Shown here: positions 47,300 to 58,960 of the stretch, piece after piece
Position numbering within the stretch: position 1 is the stretch's first letter
Layout of the letters: each line of letters starts with the position of its first letter
Assembly (NCBI GenBank): GCA_031216445.1
Contig: CM062211.1
Coordinates: 18,019,501-18,083,500, forward strand
Length of the DNA: 64,000 bases
DNA from: Lateolabrax maculatus
Lineage: Eukaryota > Chordata > Actinopteri > Acropomatiformes > Lateolabracidae
Direction of reading: 5' to 3'
Position numbers and translations under genes: made by a program
The notes under the pieces: model-generated
Told to the model about the DNA's origin: nothing
Database searches by the model: none
The model's input: only the letters and a program-made list of their open reading frames with translations

Positions 47300-47462
47300 C
47301 TTTTTCTGGTCACCACAGCAGATAATCTGCACATTTGATTTGGCAATGGTTTTTTATGCTTGTGTGCAGTGTGCACTGGCTTGTGCGTCCCCCCAGTAGC
47401 TGGGGCTCGAACCACCAACCTTGCGGTCAGTTGACAACCTGCTCTACATCCTGAGCGACCGT
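47300..47462 (-). mobile_element. tRNA-derived SINE
   Basis: Read on the minus strand, the head is 'ggtcgctcaggatgtagagc', 'aggttgtcaactgaccgcaa' and 'ggttggtggttcgagcccca'. This carries a box-A-like region and an exact box B, GGTTCGAGCCC (47,413-47,403), as in RNA polymerase III promoters. A non-tRNA body follows ('gcagattatctgctgtggtg'). The 3' end and target duplication are not clear. Confidence 0.75.
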
Positions 47463-47834
47463 CAGTTAATAGTCATTGATAGTCACTCTGAGACAGAAAA
47501 ATCCAGAGAAATCAGATTGGTGCTGGTGGGAACGTACACTGTCACATGATGGTTCTGTCAATAAGTCTTTGTAAGAGAGTCAGTTTAAAATTCAATAATA
47601 TCATAATTGTGCCTCTCTCAGCACTGACTCTATAAAACTAGAACTGTGGAAAAAACAAAACCAACCGATTTCAATGCAATGATGAAGGCTTATTTTGAAC
47701 AGCTTGTACTTTGTTCTCAGTCATCCTACTGATCGACCACCATCCGGCTGTACCATACGGCCGTACAGATGGTGGTCTATCGGTCGGTTTGTCCCCGACT
47801 TTCGTCTAGACTGAATTATCAACAATAACAACTA

Positions 47835-47990
47835 GTGGATGGATTAGTATGACATTTTGTACAGGCATTTCATGATCCTCAGAGGATGATTTATAATGAC
47901 TTTGGCGATCCCTGACTTTTTCTGCAGCGCCATCAACAGGTCAAAGTTTTCACTCATCCTGTGAAATATCACATCACCTACTACACAGAT
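47835..47990 (-). repeat. 'ggtggcgctag' repeat family, inverted copy
   Basis: Minus-strand reading gives 'aactttgacctgttgatggc' + 'gctgcag' and 'gggatcgccaaagtcatta', the family core. Confidence 0.7.
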
Positions 47991-48024
47991 TAACACAGAC
48001 AATTTGATATAGACATTCATGTTT

Positions 48025-48300
48025 CTAGGGCTGCACCTAACAGTTATTTTCATTATTAAATAATATGTTGGTTATTTCTTTTTGGATTAATTGATTAATT
48101 ATTTAGTTTATAAAATGTAAAAAAATAATGGAAAATGCCAATCACAAAGCCAAGGAGACATTTTATTGTGATTTCCGATGTTATATTCAATGGTGTGAAA
48201 AGAGGAAAGCAGCAGCCTTTCACATTTTGAGAAGCTGGAAGCAGAAAATGATGGCATTTGGGATGGCATTCTCGATTGGTTGGGCGGTTAATTGGTCGGC
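48025..48300 (+). repeat. 'attaatcg' repeat copy
   Basis: Starts 'tagggctgcacctaacagtt' + 'attttcattatt' and runs through 'tttgagaagctggaagcag'. Same layout as 24,035-24,260. Confidence 0.7.
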
Positions 48301-48534
48301 CCGACACTTTAGTCCTGACTGAACTATCTAAACAACTACCGGATGGACTTTTTCACAGAGCCACTAAAATGGCTGTAGACTACTAGTATTGTTCTTTAAT
48401 ACATTTCTTTAATTATTAAACAAAATTGTTGGTGATTAATATTTTTGACTAATCATCTCATATTTCCTGGTGAGCCCCTGACTTTTCCACTAATGCCTCC
48501 AGCAAGATGACATTATTAGTTTTTAGGGAAATGT

Positions 48535-48740
48535 CAGAATCAGTGTTGGTTTATTGCAGTTCTCCCATGCAGGGAATTTGTTTTGGCATTTTGGTGCATA
48601 ACAACAAAGTAAGAGAAAATAAGAAAGTGAAAAGCAAGTACTGCAAGTCAAGAAACTATTACTATAAGATAAAACATTTACAATAAGAAATATGTAAAAT
48701 ATATAAAGAATATGGCAAATATGTCTGTTTTCTTAACTAG
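48535..48740 (+). repeat. Repeat of the 'agcagggaatttg' type
   Basis: 'tcagtgttggtttattgcag' + 'ttctcccatgcagggaattt' matches in layout the copy at 49,245-49,440 ('ttattggccgtgtgtgtaca' + 'catacaaggaattt'). Confidence 0.55.
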
Positions 48741-48819
48741 AAAGAGTTTTGCAGGAATGTACAAAATATTAACTATTGAATGAGCAAATGTTCACAGTAT
48801 GAAGTTTAAGAATATGTCT

Positions 48820-48935
48820 TAATAAATGTTGGATGGATTTCCATGAACTTTGGTTCAGACATTTATATCCCCCTCAGGTTGAATTGTAATAACTTTGGTG
48901 ATCCTCCTCTCTCCAGGGGTGGATCTTTTCTCCCC
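48820..48935 (-). repeat. 'ggtggcgctag' repeat family, inverted fragment
   Basis: Contains 'gttggatggatttccatgaa' and 'ccccctcaggttgaattgta' + 'ataactttggtgatcc'. Confidence 0.65.
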
Positions 48936-49244
48936 TTAAGAAGTGTCAACTGCTTTAAATGAGCACAAAACATATTTACTCTACTCCTCCTCCACTCCTC
49001 CCTGCTCGGTAGGTGACATCATCTCTCCCTCTCTGTGTTATTGTGTAATTTCAGTCAATTTTTATATATTTCTTTATATTCATATATTTTGCTGTGCAAA
49101 AGTGAAGCTTAATGTCAAGAATTTCCCACTGGATGTAAATAGTCTGGAGTTTGAATGTAAAATGTTAGCATGGTTATATTTTAAAGCTTCATTTTGATTA
49201 TTTAAATTGGATCTATGTACAAGTTTAACAAGGTAAACACCTGC

Positions 49245-49399
49245 TAGAAAAGAATCAGAATCAGCTTTATTGGCCGTGTGTGTACACATACAAGGAATTT
49301 GAGAGAATAGAAAAATAAGCAGAAAAACAAGGACAACAAAGCAGAACAAATGTTTAACTACAATGTACAGATATAAAGATATATATAAAAAAAGTTTAT

Positions 49400-49440
<41 letters not shown>
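49245..49440 (+). repeat. Repeat of the 'aatcagctttattggcc' type
   Basis: 'aagaatcagaatcagcttta' + 'ttggccgtgtgtgtac' is a frequent fish interspersed repeat. It ends with a CA microsatellite (49,402-49,436). Confidence 0.7.
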
Positions 49441-50744
49441 AAATTGTTAACAAGAAGACAAACACCACAACAAGACTAGACATAAACTCTAAAGTCACAG
49501 AATCTAATATTTTTTCCAACATTGTTGTCAGTGGAGAGTGTCATTTAATGACCAAAATTAATAAGTAAAATACATCATCAGCAAGAAAATTTTATTTTTT
49601 CCAATTCAAATAAATGCTCAATTTGTTTTTTGTTTTTTTGACTATATAAATTACAATTATATAATTAGAATTTGACTTAATGCTAAAAAATCTGAAAATC
49701 ATTTTGCAAATTGTGTTTTTTTTCTCAGTTGAATACGGGCCTGTTTTTACATCAGGAAACATCAATAACTTAGATTTCCATTGCTGTCTACCGCTGGATG
49801 TGTCAAATGTTGTCAATTAAAGACAAAGAAGTTATTCAGTCTGACAGTGATAGCAGGTTTGAGGATTTGAATGGTGATTTGAATCTCATTTTGTGCTTTT
49901 AAGAACATTTTCAGATAAAGAACAGCTCTGGTTAAATCCTTCTTATGTACCCAAACAAAAACAAGAAAAAAGAATAAATACAATAAAACACAATTCTTGC
50001 ATACAAATAAAAAAACAGATATAGAGTTATGATGAAGTTATAGAGATGAGATGTAAGAGAATAAACACTGACATTTCTCCACAACTATTGGAGGGATGGT
50101 ACACTTTATTGTTCAACAACCAAATTTAAGGGATGTTAAAATATTATTTCATGCACTATATTATATTTTTTCAACTTAAAATATTGATATCTGTATTGTT
50201 TTGAAAAATGCTGCTTCATTTGGGTAACTTCTTCTGTTAAGTTGATTTCAGTTTTGCAAAACAAATCATAAATCACCATAGTATTAACGAAGTATATACC
50301 GTATATTCTATATCAGGTTGTTCCATTGAAGCTATATGATGTGAACACTGAGTCAAATACTCAAGCTAAACATTGGCATGTTATTTATTGCCGCACCATT
50401 CCAGCAAAATCAAGTTTTGTGCTTCATTTCATACACATTCCTGCAAATTTCAGCCTTAAATATTCTGAGCTATAAACACAGTTTCACACTTCATTGTGGT
50501 GAAGTTGCTTCTTGGAGCTGGAAACAAAAAATGTTGTTAAATGACCATGAAAAATTAGCCTGAAATCAGTTTAAACCAGTCTATTCTTGATTATCCTACA
50601 TTGTAGTATATTACTGTCACTGTACATATTAGAGTTAACACTATATAACATACATATTTGTTTTTTGTGTTTAATGTATGTATATTTTGTGGGATTAATA
50701 AATTACTTTATCTATTTATCTACTTACCTTACCTCATACCTTAC

Positions 50745-50850
50745 CAAATGTCAGCCTCACGGTGGTGCTAGTGGAAAGGTTAGGGGATCACCAGAGTCAG
50801 TAGGATTCATCCTCTGGGGACAATTGAATGTCTGACCCGTGGCCCTTTAC
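50745..50850 (+). repeat. 'ggtggcgctag' repeat family copy
   Basis: 'ggtggtgctagtggaaaggt' + 'taggggatcaccagagtcag' + 'taggattcatcctctgggga' follows the family order. Confidence 0.7.
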
Positions 50851-51947
50851 TACAGGTCATCTGTCCTCTCTTCCAGACTTTCCTCCCTCTATGTCTATCA
50901 AAAATGAGGCTGAAAAAGGCTAAATCAAATGAAAAAAGATAAAGTAATATGTTTTACCACTTTCCTTTACAAGGAACAACAGCTGTTATCATCTTGATTT
51001 TCATATCTGTTATTATTTATATTCTTTGCAGTATAAGGTTTAAAACAGCCATAGAAACTCTTCTGCAGCCTAATGCACTTCTCTACTGTCCATCTGTATT
51101 ATCAGTATGTTGCACAGTAATAGAGACTTTGTTTAGTGAGTGTAACTGATCAATGTCCTCTTTCCCTCTCATGTACAATATACAAAAATGCACACTATGA
51201 TGCAGGGGGCACTTTGCTTAAAACTCTGATAAGATGGATCTGGTAAGATTGATTAATTAAAGGTTGATTTTAGGATTATGGTGCAGGGGTCTGCTGTTAT
51301 TGTAAGCAAACAAAATGTGACATTATCCCAACCAGAGCTACTGTATGCCCTGTTTTCAGGTTGTGCATAAAATTGCCCCAAAACTTGCAGTATGTGGCAA
51401 CATAAACAATATGCCTGATAAACAACCAAACTTTTTATTGGGATTTTATAAATACTTATTTAATATGCGGACTGGGCACCTTTTGGTGCATGACTCTTTG
51501 AAAAATAAATTACCAAAAAAAAAAAAAAAAATAGACACCCAGAGAACAGAGCTTGTGTTCATGTCTAAGGGGACAAATAGTGACTGTAACAGTTTGAGAC
51601 AGAGCTCTGTTTGTGCTTTCCCATGTGATCACGGTTTACAGGCAGCATCTTGTGCACAGCTTTAAACTACATGACGCTCAGCAGAGGTTCAGGAAGTTCA
51701 TGGGGGATGATAAGGCTTCCCATATATATTCCCCTGAATCCACTTCCCTGTAATAAGGGAATATAAGGATTATGTGTCTCCGCTGCTGCACTCTTATCAA
51801 CTTGTCTCTTTCACCCTTACCCAGCCTCAGTCCAGCATCTTTTAGACTAAGCAGTACACACATTATTACATATTTAAATAATGCATAAGTAGCTGTAAAT
51901 TTAAGTTTGAAGTCCTAATTCCTAATTCCCTAAGCATAACAAGTTGT

Positions 51948-52035
51948 GTCTACAATAACACAATGTAAAAATACTCCACTACAAGTCAAAGTCCTGCACT
52001 TACTTAAGTCAAAGTACAAAAGTACTGTCAGCATT
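51948..52035 (+). repeat. Fragment of the 'tacttgagtaaatg' repeat
   Basis: 'aaaaatactccactacaagt' + 'caaagtcctgcacttactta' + 'agtcaaagtacaaaagtact' matches the 5' part of the family. Confidence 0.75.
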
Positions 52036-52490
52036 CTCTGTTCTCAGTCTCGTAAATAAACATATTTCCTGCAAATGCCCTGGCCGGACTCTAAGCAGAG
52101 ACACTGCAGTACATGGTCAGCACCGTAAACCTCTAGGCCACCAGAGCACCCCGTCCTTTTTCTTTTGAATATATGGGTACATTTTGGAATATTTGAAACA
52201 CTTATCTTATATGCTTAAAATTAAGGTTTATTGTGTTAATTTTAGTCACTAGTAATTAATCATTTATCCCATAATTGAGATGCGGTATTTTGGGCCCATT
52301 CATTTTTCCCCTAGATAATGTTATGTGACTCACAGTAGGAGCACTTCTACGGCTCAGATCAGCATTAAACTCTCCTGGTTGAATCATCAGTACAAAATAT
52401 TAAGAACCCCATTAGAAAATATCTATTTTTTTTTTCATTAAAATTCAAGGGTACAAGCTTGTCTACATAAAAACTTTGAGGTAGACTTTA

Positions 52491-52510
52491 ACTACGACTC
52501 CCATGATGCA
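52491..52510 (+). promoter_or_regulatory. ZNF143-type promoter element
   Basis: ACTACGACTCCCATGATGCA closely matches the ZNF143 (SBS) consensus ACTACAATTCCCAGAATGC. It lies about 0.65 kb upstream of the tmem19 first exon ATG, at the edge of the GC-richer promoter block. Confidence 0.65.
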
Positions 52511-52619
52511 TTTTGGCAAGAACCATCCAATCCCTGACAGTGACACAATCTGACAGTCTGCAGTTTAAATAAATTGAATAAAATAATTTTAAGTCAATTG
52601 TGGACGAATTCAGAAAATA

Positions 52620-53145
52620 TGGCGCCGTGTTTTTATTTTTCAACTTTAACGACGAAGCGTTTTTTGTTTTATTTCGTTACCGCTCTGACCTCTTCTCCAT
52701 AGCAACGGCGGCCGAGGCTCATGGGTAATGAAGTATTTAGACCCGTCCGCCAAAAACCCGTTCAAAATTACGGACGAAACATCTCAAAATGTAGAAAACT
52801 TCATATATCGTTACTAAATGTTAAAAGTTATATGTGTTATTTTCCGCACGAATGAGTTGAACGGGTCACTGTCCCTTTAAGAGCTGTGGGCGGTTTGTTT
52901 GCGGAAGTCGGTCCGTTAACTAAATGCGTCCGTCTTCCCCTCCGGTGTTTCACACGGAGCCGCGGCTGAATATATGAATTCCTGTTATTATCTTGCTACC
53001 TACTAAAATATATGAAATTGTTAGTAGAAAGCAGAGTCCTTTGTCCCACTCTTGAAGAAAGAAAGATTCGTTCGTCTGAACTGCAAACAAAGTGTTAAAC
53101 TCGGCTGTCGAAGTAGGTTAAAGGGAGTTGTAACCCGAGCTCACG
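52620..53145 (+). promoter_or_regulatory. tmem19: tmem19 promoter region
   Basis: Local rise in CpG content with several CpG-containing motifs ('aacggcggccgag', 'gttcgtctgaac'), between repeat-rich intergenic sequence and the tmem19 first exon. No TATA box at a convincing position. Confidence 0.5.
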
Positions 53146-54230
53146 ATGGCGCCGGAGATAAACGGTGAGTTTACTCACATAAAACAGGTGCTTCATCGAG
53201 TTAACACTGCAGATAAATATATTTAAACACGTCAGTTAGCCTGTTTTACAAACATAGCTTTGTATGTCAAACCTGCAGCCAGAAACGCGGCTGTTAAATT
53301 TCACAGCGACGTTTCACATGTCAAACAAATCACGGAAAGTTGTTCAATCGTATTTTTACCAAGTCTCTTCAAAATCACGTCTTTTCTCTCTTTTTATCGG
53401 ATAATTCATTTTCCAGCATTTATTAATTAATTTAACTCCAGCCCTTTAAAGGAAAAACCCTCCTGCGTGCACTAATTAGTGAATAACCCGCTTTAACACG
53501 CTGGTTTGGAGGCGTGCTGGTGATGTTCCAGCAGGATGTAATGAATGAACCAGTAACCAGCTGTGTCAGATGACCATGACAGAACATACACAGCTAAAAC
53601 ATTATTCTCCTGCTGGTAGTGACAGTCAGACTTTCTTATTTTACAATCACTATATGGACAAAGCTAGGAGGAATACCTGAGAAATAGTTCTGTGATGGTT
53701 TGTCAGATGTTTCCATCGCCTCCTGGTCTCTATAACTTCACTTTTAGTTAAATCAGCCACATCAAAGGAGCCTTTCTGATGCACTCTGTGTACATGATTG
53801 GGGACAAATACAAAGTCCTTAATTTGTGCAAGTGTTCAAGAGTTCATGTTAAGCTTAATCAAATGAAATGGTTGGTTAGTGTTTCCCTGCTGAGCAGCTG
53901 TGAAAGGATAGAAAAAAGGGAGGATTTGTACTAAAAGGAGTTTGGACGGCTGAAGCCTCATAATATTTACTGTCTGCATTTGGTTCATAAAAATGTTCAT
54001 TTTGTTGAGAGATTTAAGAGAAATTCTTGTCATGATAACGTTGTACTGACTACTTAATATTTTATCATGACTGATAGAAATGAGGAACACAAATACCAGA
54101 ATTTCTCTTTATTGTAACAGCAGTGTAACACACACACACACACACACACAGTGATGAAGGTGATGAAGGTGATGAAGGTGACTCTGTCTCCTGTCCTGCA
54201 GCCCCGTCTGTCCTTCAGCATGGCCTCTGA
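53146..54230 (+). promoter_or_regulatory. Upstream ORF overlapping the tmem19 start
   Basis: The first exon ends at 53,164 with a strong donor (g|gtgagt) and contains an ATG at 53,146 in good context (A at -3, G at +4). Joined to the obvious acceptor at 54,201, this ATG reads 15 codons (MAPEINAPSVLQHGL) and stops at 54,230, overlapping the main tmem19 ATG (54,220) by 11 nt in another frame. If transcripts are spliced this way, the uORF should depress tmem19 translation. An alternative acceptor at 54,151 would instead put the upstream ATG in frame. Confidence 0.5.
54128..54151. repeat. (CA)n microsatellite before tmem19 exon 2
   Basis: About 11 CA units, followed by three copies of 'gtgatgaag', 50 bp upstream of the acceptor at 54,201. 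Confidence 0.9.
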
Positions 54231-57200
54231 GGAAGACTTGCTGATGAAAGAGTACGTCAAGATGCTGACTGATATGATCGTGCTGTGTGCCACTTTGGCG
54301 CTGTCCCTCTTCTTCTGGATCCTCTCCCTCGTCATCAGCTACTACTCCGGTGAGCTTCCTGCCTCTCTCTTTCTCTCTGTAGTCCAGGGGATGTTAACAC
54401 CATAGTTTGGATTTGAGTGAGAGGTGCCTTTCTAGGGGTGCATGGCTGCTTGAACTAAACCTTTTAATATTATTCTGAGAAAAAGAGGTTAGTCAAATCA
54501 TGTGCTCTTCTCTGAATACAGCCTTAAATCCTTCAGTCTTCACTGAATCTAAACTGAGGAGGTTTTGTGCTTCTGTCTATTGAGCCTCTCAGTCATAAAA
54601 ATGTGGAAAACCACGGAGTCCCCTCAGGTGCAGAGATGTTACTGTGAGTGTGTTTACAGGCACACTGCAGCCTGTGTCACCGTGGCGATGGTTGCTCTCC
54701 ATCTTGGTTCCCCTCGTGGTGACGGTCAGGGCGCTGAAGAAACGCAGTCTGGATCACACAGGAGCCCTCGGAGGTGAGTGGTTTCTCGTTCACCGTAGTT
54801 TTATTAACACTGGATTGGATGTGTAACGTGAAGGGAGTCGCTTGTCGTGATTATCCCCCGACTCTGCAGTCATCCGTGATCCCGTGAAAACGAATCCCTC
54901 ATCACTGGACATCACAATGAAATGATTTCATCTCGTGTCATTATTAAAACACTTATCCAAACTTATCTTTCCAGGATTCTCAGAAAACCCAAATCTCTAT
55001 AAATCAGAAAGCATTCACAGCTTTAACAAACAGTCTCTCTCTTGGACTCGACACTGAGTCATACTGGGAGCAACGCTTCATCAACTCATTTAGTCACATT
55101 CCCAAACTGGCAGTGAGGTGACGGGGGCACCCAGGGGCTACTCGAGGTTTAACCCAACGTGTGCCTGTTTAATGTGGCAGACTAAAAAACACTTTACAAA
55201 GTTATATGTATAGTGTGTATATATACACACATATATACATATATACATATACATATACACATATATACGTGTGTGTGTGTGTGTGTATATATACATATAT
55301 ATGTATGTCATGTATTAAATGAGTAAATAGTTTATATAAAACGACCACATGGAAAGGCCTGTTTCTTATTACGTTTCCCGTTATATACTCAACAAATAAA
55401 AGGTACTTACTCATATTTTATTTAGAACCTTTGTGCAAATTTTAAAGTAAGCATGTAACAAAATCTAAAATATGAATGTATAAAATTTAAAAAGGGTAAA
55501 TAGTAAAAGGCAGAGCTGCCGACTCTAAGCTTTGACTCTTTTCACACACAGTGAAAACAAATTCACACCCCTGACTACACGGCCCTCCCTACTTTAACCG
55601 TTCTGTTTTTATTCTTGGGTGACATCCTCCCGGACAGAATACATCTTTGTGGCCAAATTAATCAATTCGATGGCCATAAACACAAAAATGTTTCATAAAA
55701 AGGAGTAGATGACGTCAAACAGCCTTCTGACGGTCTTAAAAAGAACATAGGAACATATGAGAACATTGTTCCCGTTTTGATTTCTTAAAATGCTGAAGGA
55801 TGCCATTGTGTTTTACGGATGTTTAAAAGATGCGATAAGTCATGAAGTTATTCACGCAACAAGCAAATCATCTATAGTTAAAGTAAAAACAAAAGGAAAC
55901 AGGATGTCGTGTGTTCAGGCTGGTCCTCTGAAGTGAAATGTGTTCCCTCAGCTCTCCTGGTAGGATTTGTGTTGACGATGGCGAACTACAGCTTCTTCTC
56001 CTCTCTGATGGCCTTCTTCATCACCTCCTCCAGACTGACCCGCTGGGGAGGAGCTCAGAAGAGGAAGATAGACGCCGAGTACAAAGAAGGTGAGAGACGC
56101 GAAGGAGAAGACGAACCTAAAACGTGAATTTGAGTGTATTAACGTTTGTGTTTGTGTCAGGGGGCCAGAGGAACTGGGTTCAGGTCTTCTGTAATGGAGG
56201 CGTTCCCACAGAGCTGGCCCTGCTTTATATGATCGAGGTAAACAACTTGGTACAAAACATCTGAAATAATAATGAAAATATAGTTTCCGTTACACGCAGA
56301 TTTGTTTCCCCTTCTTTAAAATGGCGGCTGTGTTTCAGGTGGGTCCAGGTGAGATCCCCATTGACTTCAGTAAGCAGTACTCGGCCTCCTGGATGTGCCT
56401 CTCTCTGCTGGGCGCGCTCGCGTGCAGCTCCGGGGACACCTGGGCGTCGGAGGTGGGGCCCGTCCTCAGCCAATCACAGCCCAGACTCATCACCACCTGG
56501 AAGGAAGTCCCTGCAGGTGAGGAGCCAAACGGTCTAATTTGCTCCTTTTTAGGTTTTCTTCATAACACGAAAAGCTTTTTTTTCCTCTTATTTTATTTTC
56601 CGTTGCAAACACATCTTAGTTCATTTATGAGACTCATAAAGCTTCAGTCCCGTGCAGCCGCACAGTCGTGGTTAATATTATTATTATTAGTCTGTAATAT
56701 CAGCCGGAGTCGACTTTTGGTCTCTCACAAACTAAATATAGATTTTATTTTGAAGATTTATTGCTGTGTTCAGATCCTAAAAATACTGTTACAAGTAAAA
56801 GTCCTGCACTGAAAACATATAGTCAGTAAAATGTCCCCTGTGCCTGTTTTACTATTATATATTCTATCATTAGATTATTATTCCTCATCATTCATGGAAA
56901 AGCAGGATTTTACTGTTGGAGCTCATTTTGAACTGTTTTGTATCGGACTGCAGCTGATGATTATAGTGACCCAGAGCCTGAAGTGACACCTTCACAATGC
57001 TTGTTGTGTCCAACCAACAGTCCAAACCTCAACATAATTAAAGAGACAAGCATTCAGAGTTTCTGTGTATTTAGCGTCAGTCTTTGGGGAAACTGTATAT
57101 TTTCTGTGTATTCAGGAAATTACCCTTAAATCCACTTTGTTCCACTCTGTTTATGGACTGAAAATGAGCTTTATATTTACGTTCCGCTCTTTCGCCCTCC

Positions 57201-58227
57201 AGGAACAAACGGGGGAGTCACTCCCGTCGGGTTGGTCGCCAGCTTCCTCGGCGGGCTCACGGTGGGCGTGGCTTACTTCGTAACGCAGCTCCTGTTGGTT
57301 GGCGACCTGCACCTGGCGGACCCCCAGTGGCCCATCATGGTGTACGGCGGAGTGGCCGGCCTGGTGGGGTCGCTGCTGGACTCCTTCCTGGGAGCTCACA
57401 TGCAATACTCAGGTAGTCCAGACTACAGAGAAACGTCCTTTTATTCATTTATACGAGTGCTGTGACTGACAGTTACTGGCATTGTGGTCTGAAAAATGTC
57501 ACGAGATATTCAGTTTACTACCATAGAAAACCAGCAGATATTAATATTTAGAGAATCTTTAAGGCATTTTAAATGTTAAAATCAGCTGCTTTTCTCTTTT
57601 AAGATTGTATCTTTGGGTTTTAGACGTGTAATGATATTTTTCAGTGAAAAATGTGGGCTAAAAACAGGGTTATAAAGAGAATACCAGCACTGACCTGAAG
57701 CTGAGCATCTCGTTCTACTGATGGCTTCAATTTTTGTTCAGTCGACATATTACCTCCCAATGTTAGTGTTAACATGTTTCCATCCATCAGAACAACGTGT
57801 CAGACCTTTGTGTGTACGATGTGAGCACTTTAAGCCCCAAACATTTATCATTTATAGCTGATGAAATGTTTGTTTAAAAGTGAATAGTTTTTATGATAAA
57901 GTCTATGCCTCTGATTTTAAATACTTTAAATGTTTTTAATACGAAACATCTTCCCGCGGTACTTTGACAGGTTGATACTGTGCGTTACCAGAGTTTCTTT
58001 GACTCAGAGAATCTGTGACCAGCTGATCGACAGAAAATAAGTTTAGTCTTCTCTCTCCGCCTCCAGGCTTTGACTCCAGCATCGGGAAGGTGGTGAGTTA
58101 CGAGTCGGCCACCACCCGGCGCATCTGTGGGAAACCCATCTTGGACAACAACGCGGTCAACCTGTTCTCCTCCGTCATCGTCGCCCTCGTGCTGCCGGGG
58201 CTGGCGTGGGGGATGTGGCCGCGATAG
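54220..58227 (+). CDS. tmem19: Transmembrane protein 19, complete
   Basis: Polytopic membrane protein of the DUF92 family. Plant VTE6, a phytyl-phosphate kinase, is a member; the animal protein's biochemical role is not known to me. Seven coding exons: 54220-54349, 54660-54773, 55952-56089, 56161-56237, 56339-56516, 57203-57412 and 58067-58227. They total 1,008 nt, giving 335 residues plus stop (human 336). I chose the ATG at 54,220 because the length matches and MASEEDLLMKEYVKM aligns with the human N-terminus. Hydrophobic segments lie near residues 20-45, 50-68, 82-112, 220-250, 260-285 and 310-330. Conserved blocks are KKRSLDHTGALG, YKEGGQRNWVQVFCNGGVPT, SKQYSASWMCLSLL, GDTWASEVGP, DSFLGAHMQYSG and GKPILDNNAVNLFSS. 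All introns are GT-AG. A 5' exon at about 53,100-53,164 is likely noncoding. Confidence 0.96.
55205..55310. repeat. AT/AC/GT microsatellite with internal dyad symmetry
   Basis: 'tatacacacatatata' on the left and 'tatacgtgtgtgtgtg' on the right make the tract able to fold back. In tmem19 intron 3. Confidence 0.85.
56762..57045 (+). repeat. 'tacttgagtaaatg' repeat variant, plus orientation
   Basis: Inverted relative to the copy at 9,755-10,310. 56,824-56,959 matches the reverse complement of 10,112-10,247 at 135 of 136 bases, and 56,960-57,030 matches 9,943-10,010 well, with a gap of about 90 bp between them in this copy. In tmem19 intron 6. Confidence 0.85.
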
Positions 58228-58426
58228 ACCGCCGGCAGGAAAGCGGCGTGGAGCGAAGCGCCGAGCCGAGGCCGACTGCTGATTTCTAAAAGACGTTTGA
58301 GTAATCTGTCGGCCATCATTGGTCACAGAAGCACCACACTAAAGACCCTCACACACCCACCCAAATTTTGAGTCTTTTTACTCATTTTACAAATGTTGGA
58401 ACAAACCCGCTCCAGACGTAAACAAA

Positions 58427-58432
58427 AATAAA
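58427..58432 (+). terminator. tmem19: tmem19 polyadenylation signal (AATAAA)
   Basis: First canonical hexamer, 200 nt after the tmem19 stop codon, followed by T-rich sequence. Confidence 0.7.
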
Positions 58433-58780
58433 TAGTTATTTTGTCACTTTGATTTTAACTTGGTTTGTGCTCTTTGATGTGACGTTTCAGCTTTTAAAAA
58501 GGCAGATTTCAGGTTTTGTTAAAAGTATAAATTTATAGTCTGGCGCTTCAAGTCATTATCTCATAGCTCTTCACCTCCAAATCATTTAAAAAGTCTAAAA
58601 ATCCTTTTCTGTCACTGACTGGTGTGTTTGTAACCGGTGAAGGAGCTTCAGTTTGTCAGATAAAAACCAGCCTGAGTGTAAATGTGTCGTGCGTCTCACC
58701 AGACGGTCGTGACCTTTGACCTGGTCTCTGTGGGGAACAGACGCCACAGACAGCGGTGGGGTTCCAGAGGTATCACTGTT
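58433..58780. other. Spacer between tmem19 and rab3ip 3' ends
   Basis: About 350 bp separate the likely polyadenylation signals of the two convergent genes. I see no gene or clear repeat in it. Confidence 0.6.
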
Positions 58781-58786
58781 TTTATT
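58781..58786 (-). terminator. rab3ip: Candidate rab3ip polyadenylation signal
   Basis: AATAAA on the minus strand, followed in the direction of transcription by a GT-rich element ('ctgtctgtggcgtctgtt'). It would give a 1.85 kb 3' UTR. Another minus-strand AATAAA at 59,121-59,116 would give a shorter one. Confidence 0.5.
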
Positions 58787-58927
58787 TCAGAGTGTCTGAG
58801 AGAAAAGGCACTAAACCAAACCGGGAGAGTGACATTGACTTGGGGGAAGAGAGCTGCAGAGGAATGAATTCAGGTTTAAATTAACATATATAAAGTTTAC
58901 ACAACACCAGGCATACAAACACACTCA

Positions 58928-58960
<33 letters not shown>

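Larger units (their letters stand above)
46930..52480. other. Intergenic region between kics2 and tmem19
   Basis: No exons were recognised on either strand. The two genes point away from each other here (kics2 minus, tmem19 plus), so it holds the distal upstream flanks of both. The content is mostly AT-rich sequence and repeats: a tRNA-derived SINE, several 'ggtggcgctag' copies, two 'aatcagctttattgg'-type repeats, CA microsatellites and a poly-A run at 51,517-51,533. Confidence 0.7.

Noticed and set aside
51345..51665. 106-codon frame next to a run of about 17 A (51,517-51,533), considered as a processed pseudogene
   Set aside because: The peptide matches no gene I know and no target duplication was seen. 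The poly-A run alone is weak evidence.
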